The notes under the pieces were generated by a model that saw only the letters and a list, made by a program, of their open reading frames with translations, ran no database searches and had not been told where the DNA came from. The position numbers and the translations under genes were made by a program. A DNA stretch of 64,000 nt. Source: Acanthosepion lycidas. Lineage: Eukaryota > Mollusca > Cephalopoda > Sepiida > Sepiidae. The stretch covers positions 23,091,827 through 23,155,826 of the forward strand of contig OZ010578.1 of the NCBI GenBank assembly GCA_963932145.1. The letters are read 5' to 3'. Shown here piece after piece: positions 53,360 through 64,000 of the stretch (positions are counted from its first letter, which is position 1; each line of letters opens with the position of its first letter).

Positions 53360-53617
53360 GTTGGTGCCAACGTTGGGCCCACAGAAGTAAAACACGGAAC
53401 ACGGATAAGATGTAAGAGAGATATATTAACAACAGGTTACAGAGATAGTGTAAGCAGAGCTTACTATAAGTTAGTGTCCAACACTGGTAGTCGTACGAGA
53501 CTCTCACTGTCACTCTCTATCACTCTCCTCTATAGTGCTATGTCGTCTACTTAATATAGGCCTGGAAGAGTCTATTGTGTACGTAGTTTCCGGTCTCACA
53601 ATAATGCAAGAAACATA
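53360..53617. mobile_element. Possible small solo LTR
   Basis: A GC-richer block with TGTTGGTGCCAACG at one end and AAACATAACA at the other (TGTT...AACA ends). A TATAAGT-like box lies near 53464. No target duplication was seen. It is flanked by repeats, and the class is unknown. Confidence 0.25.
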
Positions 53618-53644
53618 ACATCACATATATATATATATATGTAT

Positions 53645-54870
53645 TCACACGCCTATGATTCACATAATCATAAAGACATACATTTCAATATAGACATTCA
53701 TCCTATATAAAATAAATGACAAACTATATAAAGTACATATTACTAATACATATTTAATATAGTTTTCATTTAATGTGATATTAGTAAAAGAATATACATA
53801 CAAGGAAATAAAATATACTAATGCAAACAGAAATATACTAATCGAAATATACTAATGTACATCTAATTCTGAGCGTAAAGATAAAATAAATGAATCAAAA
53901 TAAAAAAGATATATGGCTTGAATTGAAATCAATATGTTTCAACATATTTCACTTTTTTATATCTACATGTGACTATTAATTCCTTTCTTAGTTTAGTAAA
54001 TTAGGTTTACTTAATTTTTTAAAACAGTCAATTTTTCTAGAAGGCAAAGATTACAGCTTTCGTTTTTATCATTGTAAGTTCTCGCCATTATTTCCCCATG
54101 TAATTATTGGTACAGTACTACCATTTTTTATTTGCCAATAATATTTAGAGAGAGTCGTATTAGTTTTATATTTATCGTTTCTTAAACTTAGTTTATGATT
54201 ATAAAATGGATTTTTCCAATGCGTTTCATTTGAACCAATCAAAAATTTATTTTTTATCGGATACTTCTAACGCAGCTGTATCTGATATTTATGCTAGGTA
54301 AAGTTGATTTACATCCGCCCCCTATAAAGGACAATAACTCAAAATACACTTCCCTTGTCCACTGCTGAATTTAACACTGTGACAGTCTGACACGCATATA
54401 ACAATTCATGGTTTAGATCCAAACTAATCCTTGATATTCTGAGGCAATAAATGAATAAAAGTTATTTTATTGTGTTAAAATGCAGTTGTCTTTTATTTTC
54501 ATTCGTTTTTGTACATACCAACAACCTGGGATATAACAAAAATCATCTTTAATGCTGTTGAATTTTATAAATATTTATCTATTAACTTGAGAAACATTCT
54601 GTGGACATTCGTTTTTAAATTACGGCTAGAAGGGGGGAGGCTTAAACAATTACGCATTGAGGTGTCTTTTTGCATTTTTACCTTCCGTGTAATTTTCTAT
54701 TTAATTTATGTTTACTTTCTACTAGGCATTTTATATATTTAACTTTATCTTAATCAAATAGTGTCTTATTACTGGAATTAGTTGTTAATATCTATTGTAC
54801 TTATTTATATAAATGCTTAAGTATAATAGGAAAATGATTTGATTCGCTTTTATATACGGCATATATATAT
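53645..54870. other. Unassigned AT-rich sequence
   Basis: No recognisable feature on either strand. Confidence 0.3.
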
Positions 54871-54874
54871 CTGT

Positions 54875-55062
54875 CAGTCAGTCATGTGCCATCCGAGGTA
54901 CATGCTTAGGCGATCATGTATGATTGACGAGGCAGATTTTCCCGCAATAGTTTGCCATTTCTTTCTGCGACAGACCACTTGCAATCCAAGGCTATAGAAC
55001 CCGGGCTACCCTACTATTTACCCATAGCTGGGAAGAGAAGAAGAGGATTCATACCTTTCTCA
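54875..55062 (-). mobile_element. tRNA-derived SINE, copy 2
   Basis: The minus strand contains CCAGCTATGGGTAAATAG-like, AGTGGTCTGTCGCAGAAAGA and CCTCGTCAATCATACATGAT, in the order found at 18755 and 63480. Its 3' end is the GTCAGTCAGT run. Confidence 0.65.
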
Positions 55063-55069
55063 TTGATAT

Positions 55070-55960
55070 TAGCACATGAGTGACTGAAATTACAAATATA
55101 TTTATAGTATTTAAACCCAAAGTCCACGTCAAGAAATTTGATGAGTTTTACATTTTAGTACTTTTTAGGTTATAAACTTTTAAGAATTTTATCAGTACTT
55201 TTTTATGTGGTAAATTTACACCGTCATCTCATTAAAGTCCTGTATTATTGATATCAAACAAATATTCCAGTCGACACATTAGGAATATGCCTACTATCTC
55301 ACATGCTGAATTCGTATTGTTTCGTTTTGTCCACAAACATCCATTATGATACAGCATAGGCTTTATCGAACAGCCTTATTCTTTTCATTATTAGAAAGTC
55401 TCCAAGCAATCTACAGTCACTAGTTCCACCATTTCAGACATTTACAGCGAAGACTTGCATGCTATGTACACAGGGAAGATCCATAATTAATCCCTTCGTA
55501 TCCCATTGGTATGAAAGGTTTTATTTGGACAGCTTCTTTACTTCGTGTAACAGACTCTCGAGGGAATACTTTCTCGAATACGACACCCTTTTAAATCTAG
55601 GGCCAACCTTTACTGATCCTATATATACTCATAATCTACACCTACTTCTACGTCCATACAAATACTTCTGTCTTTCTATGAATAACAGTAGTTTGCCTTA
55701 CGGCTAAAACTGGAGTGTATTCATCGATCACATAGGTCCATCTACTAGCATTTTGGTGAGGAGTGTCATAAGTTACAAATGTCTCTTTGGTGCTTGAGGA
55801 AGGCGTGTTAAATAGAAGGATTTTTGTCCAGACCTATATTCAACCATTTCTGCAATAGGAAAACGGTCTACTGGTCCAGCAGTATGATGCCCGCTCACAT
55901 CATGCCCATACTACTCAGATCTTCAAGAACTTACATCGTCAAGATTAAACATTTACATTA
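55070..55960. other. Unassigned sequence
   Basis: ORFs at 55459-55707 and 55824-56087 show no family motif. The latter runs into the Penelope tail on the opposite strand. Confidence 0.3.
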
Positions 55961-55964
55961 TTTA

Positions 55965-56880
55965 CATTATTCGGCCTTCTTCAGGTGTTTGGAATTTCCA
56001 ATCAAACCCTTTATTTTGTCCACTGGGGTAGATTGTTCTAGTTCCACGTTCCATGCCTCTTCCTGGATCTCAGTTAATCCCCTTTAACTCAACACTTTTC
56101 AAGTTTTTGTTTTTTTCGTTCACCGTCTTTATCCAATGGGCCATGTGTTCTTGAGGACATTAGTGTATGTATTTCTGGGATTCATAAACCTAATATCTCA
56201 GAAACTGTATTTTACCAGTGTTCATATTGCAATTTTTGCGTTATTATAATTACATATTTTTACCAGAGCTTATATTGTTATTTTTTGTGTTGTAATTCAT
56301 TTCTTCACTCTACCACTCCTTATTACTGGTTCCCATATTGTATTCATTTGTCTGCTTGGTCGGCTCATGAGATTTTTGTAGCCTAGTATATGTGCTCATT
56401 TTTTTAATTTTCCGTATTTTCCAGGGATGTTCTCTCTATTATTGCAAACTCATCCCACAGGGTGCGGTGATCTCAATTTCCTCTCCATATGGGGTCAGCT
56501 ACGCCTGATTTTTCTATTTCCCCTCGTGTTACCGCTTTACGATGTTCTTGCAGTCTTACCATAAGGAGGCGGCCTATTTATATTTCTTACCACAGCTGCA
56601 CGGGATTGCGTACACGCAGTCCTTTGTCATGTTCTCCTCTAGGGGAGGGTCGTAATCAGAAGAGGTGTCTGCGAAATGTTGAAACATATTTGAAAATTGT
56701 CCTGATATTATATGGACCATAGATCTTTCGTATTTTTCTCCGATATTCCCTTCCATAGGGTAAACAGACCGAAGCTGTTTTTTGAGTGTTGTTATCCTCT
56801 TTTACCCTTCTCAGTTTGTTGGAGCTGCTGTTATGCACCCAGGGTGGTTGTTACGTTGTAGGGTACAGCTTATACTGACC
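55965..56880 (-). pseudogene. Type II Penelope-like GIY-YIG endonuclease and tail, copy 2
   Basis: The minus strand has NNTQKT and LPYGREYRRKIRKIYGPYNI (56800-56705), ENMTKDCVYAIPCSCGKKYK (56640-56576; GIY-YIG core), a PHMERK-type segment (56490), LKKxAHILGYKNLMSRPS (56410-56360) and NTIWEPVIRSG (56345-56310). The tail follows: 3' UTR repeats of ATGAGCTCTGG type, then GGAACxAGAACAATCTACCC and GAAGAAGGCC near 55980. It parallels 38660-39705 in the opposite orientation. Many frameshifts. Confidence 0.75.
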
Positions 56881-56884
56881 ATTT

Positions 56885-57525
56885 CTTGTTCATATGTCTT
56901 GTAGTTTGTGAGTGATTAAACCAGATATATTGTAAAGGTAATGGGTGGAATTTTAGGTGATTTTTCTTTTCGTCACGTCATTAGCGACACCCTCCAAATG
57001 ATAACTTCTATGGATAACATGATCACAAATTCTGCCTCCCATTGAACACCTATTATCACCAACTTCTTAAGAGTATTCTCTGGTTTTAAATAACCTCCAA
57101 ATGGTGGATAAACAGTCGAAAACGAATCACCGAATAAAAAAAAATAGCTAAAAAACATTATTATTCCACTGTATTATTCCGCTATTATTGATCTGAATTT
57201 CTGAATCTATCTTCGTGCATGAATATTTGCGACTCGTTGCACAAAAATGCTTCGTCCCACACATAGGTGTCGCCACAGTTGAAAACCATTACTGTGCATG
57301 CGTCTAGAGTTTGATCTCCATAAAACTTGGGGTCCAATATAAAAATAGTTTAAGCATTATTTTCGAAGAGTCCGTCGTATTTCTCAGTAAATAAAGCAAA
57401 TAAATATTATGATTATTAACATGTTACAGGAAGAACACCTACTGTCTCGTAACACTAGCGAATGCGAAGTTTAGCAACAGGGGCAATCCAACTACGAATT
57501 GGAAATACCAAATCAAGTAACTATA
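56885..57525. other. Unassigned sequence
   Basis: No recognisable feature. Confidence 0.3.
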
Positions 57526-57529
57526 TATA

Positions 57530-57912
57530 TTTAAATGTTTAAACAGAGAACGTAAAATGCAACACTGAAAGCCAAAGGGACATTGATATCGGTTCTCTTA
57601 TTTGCCTATGAATGCTGGATAATTTAATCTCGGATGAAGATGCTTGAGGGAACAGAGATGGAAATTTAAACTTATAATTAGAAAGAAAGATTCAAAATTT
57701 CTTGGACATATAATAAGGAAAATGGGTCATCGAGAACATATCACTCACTGGATATGTTGAAGGCAAGAGAGACAGAAAAAAAGCAGCGTGTGATCTAAAA
57801 TGCTTTTGTGGAAAGATAGCGAAAAGATAAACTTTAATAAGAGCGAGAAAGAATAGAAGATTGTGAAGCGTCATGATTGCCAATATCTTGAATGAACACG
57901 ACACACGGAAGA
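57530..57912 (+). pseudogene. RTE-type LINE 3' remnant (copy 5)
   Basis: Codons YECWII (57610), MKMLEGTEMEI (57647-57680), KERFKISWTYNKENG- and FLGHIIRKMGHRE-type frames (57685-57735), and a CFCGKIAKR segment near 57803. They match the C-terminal block order of 185-960. Several frameshifts are present. Confidence 0.6.
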
Positions 57913-57914
57913 AG

Positions 57915-58435
57915 GAAACATCAGGGATGTATCGAATAGCAGAAAAAATCTGGTTTTAAAGAAAGTGGCTAATCATATGAGACTGGGAATTAGGAACCTG
58001 ATTGAAAAATATCCATAAGGGAAATCGAATGAAATGCGAAACAGAATAGTTAAAATGCGGTTTTTCCATTGTTCCTTTCGCCAACAAATGTCATGCTACT
58101 GTTGATGTGGAACATTCGGATAAGAAATATTTACATCGGCGTACGTCAATTTGACAGCAAAGACAAACCTTTAAACAGATTTACTGAATGTCATTCAGCC
58201 TGTTTCATTTTAAACAACGGAATGTAAACGACATCTAAAACTAGATTTGGAACATGGCGCGAACAGTTTCCAGTAACTTTGTACCACTTGGTTGATTTTG
58301 TTTAGTGGCATATCAACATCTCTGGTTTATCTGATGCGGAAATCTAAATATAATCAACTAAAGATATTTTGAACGCAATTCTATGCCTTCAACTGCAGAT
58401 AAAACGTATCGTTGGTCATTTTAGTATAAAATGAA
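57915..58435. other. Unassigned sequence
   Basis: No recognisable feature. Confidence 0.3.
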
Positions 58436-58439
58436 ATGT

Positions 58440-58745
58440 TGGTAATTCTAAAATAAATATGTACTGTTGGTAATTTCTTTTTATATAAAAATGTATTCCT
58501 GGTATTTTTATTATAATAACGTATTTTTATATTTTCGTAGTGTCTTGTTTTGGTTTGGAGGTTCACTATTTTTCAATAGATAGGACCCTAATGGGTGCTA
58601 CCACCCCGAGAAAGGGGGAACCTGGCAACAACAGCAATTAAGGGGTAGTTCCACGGTGATCAAAATCTCCAATCTCCCAATTCAAGGCCTTGCTGCCTGA
58701 CGTAGTTTTTCGTCATACTCAGGACTATGTTAATCTCGGAAAATC
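58440..58745 (+). repeat. About 300-bp dispersed repeat, copy 2 (pair with 45265-45565)
   Basis: Same orientation and block order as copy 1, including CAGCAATTAAGGGGTAGTTC and CCTTGCTGCC. Confidence 0.65.
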
Positions 58746-59296
58746 CAATGAAATTTTTAAAACGTCTGCCACATCAGAAGATTAGTATATAGTATATGAT
58801 AATTTATTCATAATATTTGAAATATCGTTCATATTAATTAGAAAACTAATTAATATTTGAATAAAATACGTTTCAAATGTACTTGTTTGTCTGTCCTTAA
58901 ATCAACTGAAAATTTTTCGGGTATTTTGAAGATTTAGATCTCACTAGCTAGTGTAAAGTTATGAAATTTGGAATGCTATTCTGGAAGCTATGTAGTCTGT
59001 TTTATATTCTATGATTTACAGCTGTTGAAAATCTTCACGAATGCCTTACTTTAAAAAGTTCTTCCATAAAAATTAATTCCGGTTTTATATTTGCAATGAA
59101 ACTTTTTTCCAGTTTATATTTTCTTTTGGTAATTATAATTTCTGAATCCAAAATAATGAGACTTTGGATTTTAATATTCTGGTTAATCACTTGAAAATTG
59201 GAAGCTCTGGTAAAATTAATATAACTATTGGAACATTATGAGAGTTTGATGTCGTTAATATTTACGCAACAACTCACAACCACAAACAAGAACATA

Positions 59297-59841
59297 GACC
59301 CTTGTGCAAATTAATTGAAACATAATAAGCCGTTATTTTTTTATTTTTACTTTTTTTCGTACTTTTCCAATGAAACAACACCCAGTGCACGTGTTAGTAC
59401 TTCGTATGTCCATTCTACAGAGTCGTTCCTTGCAAATGAACACAGATTCTCGATTGGATTTAAATCAGGAGAGTTTCCAAGCCAGTCTATAGTACTTTGA
59501 TTTGGTCTCTGATAAGCCTTGCCTGTGTGTTCGTGCAGCGTTACAATTTTTATACATTTCTTTGGAGTAACGTCCATCGCAGATAATGGCGGTAGGACAA
59601 GTAATCGTCAGTCGAGACAGTAGTGTCTAGGTGTGATAAAAATTTTATGCAATCAAGGCCCAAAAATGTCATCGTACATCCCGAAAATAGATTTACATAA
59701 CTGCACACGACTACAAATGACACATTCTGGGGGAAAAAATAGAACTTGATAGCACCCTCTCACTTCAGTGAGTCTAAAACTGATTGTATAGTGAAAGAAA
59801 AGAAGCTAAAGGGATTGTTTCGATTAATTTACACAAGGGTC
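59297..59841 (-). mobile_element. Internally deleted 545-bp Tc1-type element with TA duplications
   Basis: The left end GACCCTTGTGCAAATTAATT and right end AATTTACACAAGGGTC form terminal inverted repeats of about 25 bp, each flanked by TA (59295-59296 and 59842-59843). Inside, the minus-strand ORF 59577-59347 retains only the C-terminal transposase part with DWLGNSPDLNPIENLCSFAR, the third catalytic region of Tc1 transposases. The rest of the transposase is deleted. A solo terminus of the same family lies at 15272. Confidence 0.85.
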
Positions 59842-59844
59842 TAG

Positions 59845-60878
59845 CTAATGGAACATTATGAGAGTACGATGTCGTTAATGATAATTAATATAAATTATGG
59901 AAGTTATCCTGCGCAATAATCGTGAAAATGTTTCTGCGAAATCCTTCATTCTATAATGACAAACTTTCACCCTATCTTCAAGAAAGGAAAACAACATTCA
60001 GAAGTATTGCTAAGCAAATCGAACTTGATTTCCTTACGAAACATCACTTCCGAAACCCTATTCTTGCCCCACTAAACAAAGTGATACCGCTTCCTTGTCA
60101 ATCTGGCTGCTCTAAATTTCTTTTATACAACATTTAAATGGAAAACACTGTTGAGACAATCTTCTCACCACCGTTCATTTGGAACACATGAGTGCTTTTG
60201 ACACATTTACAGTTCTTGGCAAATTGAATAAATGTTTGCTTCGTCTTCCTTAAAATTTAATTTTCTTGTGGTTCATCTGTCCCCTCTTATTCAAGTGGAA
60301 TTGGGCTTCTCGGAACCCTGTTTTCGTGGTACTTTTTAATCGCTTTTGGTCAGTTCTCTTAAAAGAATTTATATAACACTTTTGTCTTGCCGACTTGCAG
60401 GTCTGCAATGTCATTTTAAAAGCCGTGTCAGCAAAAACTGAACGCTTCTTTCTATTAATATTCTTGCTGATATACAAAACTGACGACATCATAATTTAGC
60501 TTTAAAAATTACCAATTGTCATCTAATAGCTGAATATTAATATATTTTGCATATAGTTTGTGACTCCATTTTATACATGACATGACATCAATCTGTTAAG
60601 AGATCTCTAAATATGATTATATGGTTATTTTCTTCGCTTACATGTCCAATCCAACATATATATCTGTCTTCTTTGTAATCCCTCTGTCTCAACCCATTGT
60701 GTGTTGTATAATAAAACAACCAATAATTTTATAAGAGCGGTGCTCGATGGGAAATGTGTATAAACTGAGCCAGTATAATAAATATATATAAAATAAAAAG
60801 TACACATCTATTACTGCTTATACATGGAGTATACTTTAAAATATTAAGTGTCACACAAGAGTACTCAACCAATTACGT
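59845..60878. other. Unassigned sequence
   Basis: ORFs at 59922-60137 and 60250-60492 have no motif that I recognise. Confidence 0.3.
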
Positions 60879-60879
60879 A

Positions 60880-60941
<62 letters not shown>
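60880..60941. repeat. (TA)n microsatellite
   Basis: About 30 TA units. Confidence 0.97.
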
Positions 60942-60948
<7 letters not shown>

Positions 60949-61194
60949 ACAAATATGGCTGCTATAATAACAGTACTCTCTATATAAAAAGTATATAAAC
61001 AATGTCAGTATAAGAAATGTGAGATTGCCATCTAAAAACTGATAGTCGACATGAAACTTTAAATCGCTGGAAAGTAGCAATACTTGAGTATCATTTTTTA
61101 TGTGTCCTAGAAACGCCTCTTTCCGATTCTAACTATAAACATACTTTTTTCTATCTTTCTGACATTAGGTATTATTATTATTATTAACATTATT

Positions 61195-61610
61195 TACATT
61201 ATTCGGACTGTTATCCTCATTTTCAGTGGCACATTCACAACGTTTCGGCCATTGTACGCTCTGGCCTTCGACAGGTGATGGGAATTTTGGATCGAACCCT
61301 TTATTTCGTCGACCGGGGTAGATTGTTCTAGTTCAACGTGCTATGCGTCTTCCGGATGTCTCACTTATTTTCCACTAACTCAACTCTCCAAGTTAGTTTT
61401 TTTTTTAATTCACCACTACTGAATCCTGGTATTGAACTCACAACTCTCTGGGTCTTGTCACTGGATCAACCCAACGTCGTTATCTACTGGGCCATGTGTC
61501 CTTGAGGATAAAGATGATCCAGTGACTAGACCCAAAGAGTTCTGAGTTCAATACTAGGCTTGGAGAGTGAGTTAAAGAGAAATAATTGATACATCCGGAA
61601 GAGGCATTCT
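61195..61610 (-). mobile_element. Type II Penelope tail arranged as a palindrome
   Basis: The minus-strand tail (61610-61195) includes GAAACGTTGTG with CTGTCGAAGGCCAGAGCG (61274-61238). The tRNA-like part is present in both orientations: 61362-61467 is an imperfect reverse complement of 61514-61575 (shared TCCAGTGACNAGACCCA, GAGTTCAATACNAG, TTGGAGAGT). This mirrors the perfect hairpin at 39427. Confidence 0.7.
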
Positions 61611-61611
61611 T

Positions 61612-62079
61612 CAAATCTATAAATCAACCATTCGCCCTTGCATGGAATACCTGTTAAAGTGTTCGACAAAATCCAGAGACGGATATGCAATATGATTGGC
61701 CCTCAACTGGCATCTCGCTTACAGTGGCTCTCTCACAGATATGCTGTCGCTTTTCTCTGTCTTTTCTACAAATACTTTCATGGTAACTACTCTGATGAGC
61801 TTCTTTCGCTAGTCTCAAACTGCATGAACTTAAACGTAGCTCCAGTAGCTTCATGCCTTACACTTCCTCTCTGTAGAACTCCCTTCCTATTACTTACTTC
61901 TCTGATAGGCATAATCTTCAACTATTCAAATGCAATGTCAATCGACATCTCCAGATTCCTTAATCTATTCCCCGTATTTTTGATCATTCTTTCCTCTTTC
62001 ATCCCTCTTTAGTGTTGCTCCCACTCTCTGTAACCCCTTGCGTGGTAGTGGCACCCACGCCTTGCTTCGGGTGAAAAGC

Positions 62080-62080
<1 letters not shown>
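61612..62080 (+). pseudogene. LINE C-terminal remnant (LDKIQRR family), copy 2
   Basis: The frame reads FDKIQRRICNMIGPQLASRL and QWLSHRYAVAFLCLFYKYFH (61660-61780), GNYSDELLSLVSNCMNLN (61783-61836), then a frame break with serine-rich and MSIDISRFLN codons. The 3' end GTAGTGGCACCCACGCC...AAAGCTTA runs straight into (TA)n. It is better preserved than 18120-18665 but still lacks everything upstream. Confidence 0.75.

Positions 62081-62082
<2 letters not shown>

Positions 62083-62129
<47 letters not shown>
62083..62129. repeat. (TA)n microsatellite at LINE 3' end
   Basis: About 23 TA units flush with the LINE terminus. Confidence 0.97.
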
Positions 62130-62131
<2 letters not shown>

Positions 62132-62225
62132 ATGAAAAACAGACCACTTTAAAGTACCATTACAATAATTTATTTCAACAAAATCCTTTTAAAGGACTCC
62201 GGATCATCAGGTAACACTTCCAACA
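62130..62225 (-). mobile_element. Repeat with CUGAUGA...GAAA signature
   Basis: The minus strand has CCUGAUGA (62211-62204), a GAUCC/GGAU-type imperfect stem with an inner UCCUUUUAAAAGGA palindrome, and UUGAAAUAAAU (62178-62168). It resembles other hammerhead-like repeat ends in the window but with a much longer stem II region. Confidence 0.35.
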
Positions 62226-62229
62226 TAGA

Positions 62230-63305
62230 AATGAAAGGAAAAATGAGATTAAAAATTGATGGGTAGTGTAATATTTGTAATTTAACAGGGGGGGTTGAGG
62301 GTTGTATTTAAAGAGACAAGGTAGAGTATAGGGAGGGGTTAATTTCATATCTCTCTTAAGCGTGCGTTATATTGGGGTAGGAGGAGTGACGGGACCTTGA
62401 CCTATTTAGTTGGTTAACTTAACGGAAATGATATATAGAAATAGGAGGGTAGTGGTGTGAAAAGAAAAGGAAAAATGGAAAAGAGAGAGGAGACAGAAGA
62501 CAGTAATACAGATATATACAATTGAGTGTTATATATATATGTATATATATTCTCCATTTATATATTTCTTTAATTATTTATTTAGTATATTTTCTTTTGC
62601 CCTATCTTTTGGTATATGGAATATATTTTATTAGATTTAGGTAATGAGATTATATTTTGTCATTTTGACCATGATGCGGTTATCCGTAGCGTATTATGAA
62701 TTTGTTTTCGAATCTTGAAAATTGGTTATAATCTTTCGTTTAGGATTTTATATCAAAGATATATCAAGAATATATATGGATTTTGAACAGTTATAAGAGG
62801 CACATAGGAACTATTGACTCTTGCGTCCATGATTTCCGACAACTCCCAATGATGGTAACCTTCTCCACGAAATGAAGCATTACATCAAATTACATCGAAG
62901 CCGAATGCTGTTTACTGCTTTCAACGAGGTTTCGTAGATGTTGGCTAATATGGATATCAGTATTGACACCGTAACATCTGTTACTGTATCTCACTGTGCA
63001 GCCGTAGAGCAACGATGTGTCACCTTATCAAACCAGTCGCGTTGTCATCTGATTCGGACAGACTATCGCAGTACACGCTAATTTTAATCCCCAATGAACT
63101 TCAATGAAACACACTGCATTCTTCACTAAATTCTCAATAAGCACACCCAACAAATATAATTTATCTTTGAACACGTCTGATACTGGCTGGATAGATAAAC
63201 CCGCGCTATGACTCCAGTCCTTCGTAGATTTTAATCAACGTCGCGTGGACACTGCGATTCAAGCAAAGGAAACGGCTACACCTTATTAAACACCTGTCTC
63301 TGTCT
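62230..63305. other. Unassigned sequence
   Basis: G- and A-rich from 62280 to 62520, otherwise no recognisable feature. Confidence 0.3.
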
Positions 63306-63309
63306 GATA

Positions 63310-63388
63310 TTAGGTTGGTGCAAAAATAATATCGTTTTTTGACGTTAAGAAATACGTCAAAAACGATATTATTTTTGCACCAACCTAA
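63310..63388. mobile_element. 79-bp mariner-derived palindromic MITE
   Basis: TTAGGTTGGTGCAAAAATAA ... TTTTGCACCAACCTAA flanked by TA. The inner arms (ATCGTTTTTTGACGT) belong to the long subtype, but the centre is shortened to TAAGAAAT. Confidence 0.9.
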
Positions 63389-63479
63389 TATATCAGTTTC
63401 CATATATGCTTTTGTGTGTGGTGTGCGGGCGTGTTTATCTTTATCTCGCTATCAATATGTCTGTTTTACTCTTTCTATA

Positions 63480-63725
63480 TTTATGCAAGGAGGCATGTTG
63501 GGGTAATGGATAGCGGCTTGGATTGAGTAATCGAAGGGAAAGCGAATCCGCTTCTTTTCTTCCCCCAGCTATGGTTAAATATCAGGACTGACCGAGCCTT
63601 GTATGTCAACTGGTCTACGACAGAAAGAAGTGGTAACCTACTGCGGGGAAAAATATCTGCTTCGTCAGTCATGAATCGAAAGATACATGATAGCCTAAGA
63701 GTGTATCACGCATGGCAGATAAGTG
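63480..63725 (+). mobile_element. tRNA-derived SINE, copy 3
   Basis: The head carries TTGGGGTAATGGATAGCGGC (A-box-like, 63500) and AAGCGAATCCGC (B-box-like, 63540). The body carries CCCAGCTATGGTTAAAT, CTGGTCTACGACAGAAAGAA, TTCGTCAGTCATGAATCG and GATAGCCTAAGAGTG. It is the only plus-strand copy, and its 5' head is better defined than in the other two. Confidence 0.65.
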
Positions 63726-64000
63726 ACTGAATGATATTTATGCAATATTTTTTAGTCATTACACATACCAAGGAGATAATGCTACTACAACGCAAGTAGG
63801 TTACTGGGAGTAAAAGAGAAATAGAAGTACTTAGGCGAAGGAAACAAATGATAAATCTCTGCTCCTGATAAAAAGATGAGGAAGGTATGTGAACCGGGAG
63901 CCTATGTATGTATGTGCTTATGTATGTGTGTGTCTATGTATGGCGTATTGGCGTATTTTGTTGTTCCTGTTGATGGTTGGTAGTCCCTACCATCTGATTG

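Noticed and set aside
61790-61800. CTGATGAGC as a further hammerhead core (also at 19865)
   Set aside because: Both lie in LINE codons SDEL, and neither is followed by a complementary stem and GAAA.

Overview
This is an AT-rich stretch of animal nuclear DNA with no host gene that I can support. No spliced exon chain, tRNA gene or rRNA gene is visible. Nearly all recognisable coding sequence is broken transposon protein sequence. The transposon families (RTE-type and other LINEs, Penelope-like elements with YRDD reverse transcriptase and GIY-YIG endonuclease, Tc1/mariner transposases, tRNA-derived SINEs), together with very long (TA)n tracts, fit a mollusc and most likely a coleoid cephalopod such as an octopus. 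The species call is inference from remembered family resemblance, not a database match.

Layout. 0-7.7 kb: three decayed RTE LINE copies, an LTR-like GC-richer segment (about 4.95-6.0 kb), a 40-bp near-perfect palindrome, and a second LINE type. 9-13 kb: an 80-bp mariner MITE, Penelope (PLE) tail sequence, a tandem of hammerhead-related units, a nearly full-length mariner-like transposase pseudogene (minus strand), and a PLE terminus. 15-16.3 kb: PLE endonuclease fragments. 16.4-18.1 kb: microsatellite and AT-only DNA. 18.1-20.3 kb: LINE 3' ends, a SINE and a MITE. 21.3-25.6 kb: an RTE reverse-transcriptase ORF whose 10-codon segment NCKKTEYVVV has been amplified to about 130 tandem 30-bp units. 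25.9-26.3 kb: a GATA array. 27.4-28.5 kb: Tc1 remnants. 29.2-31.35 kb (minus): the 3' half of a PLE, in the order RT, GIY-YIG, 3' UTR, hammerhead-type terminus. 31.5-32.3 kb: a CT-rich array. 33.4-36.6 kb: a LINE RT scrap, a hammerhead-bearing SINE-like unit, a Tc1 element, a fold-back element and a tRNA-headed SINE with a hammerhead core. 37.5-39.7 kb: two PLE lineages. 40.5-45.8 kb: microsatellites, a hammerhead unit, a SINE, a MITE and a PLE N-terminus. 47.5-51.4 kb: a LINE with a 24-bp codon-multiple expansion and a MITE inside it, a LINE endonuclease (minus), and a PLE tail with an intact-looking hammerhead core. 52-64 kb: further PLE, SINE, LTR-like, RTE, Tc1, LINE and MITE copies.

Two themes tie the window together. 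First, the signature CUGANGA - stem II - GAAA of the hammerhead ribozyme recurs in at least ten places in several unrelated element types; three of these (33.9, 36.3 and 51.2 kb, all minus strand) keep the whole conserved core. Second, LINE reading frames have been internally amplified in codon multiples (30 bp and 24 bp). Most transposon ends also sit directly against (TA)n tracts.
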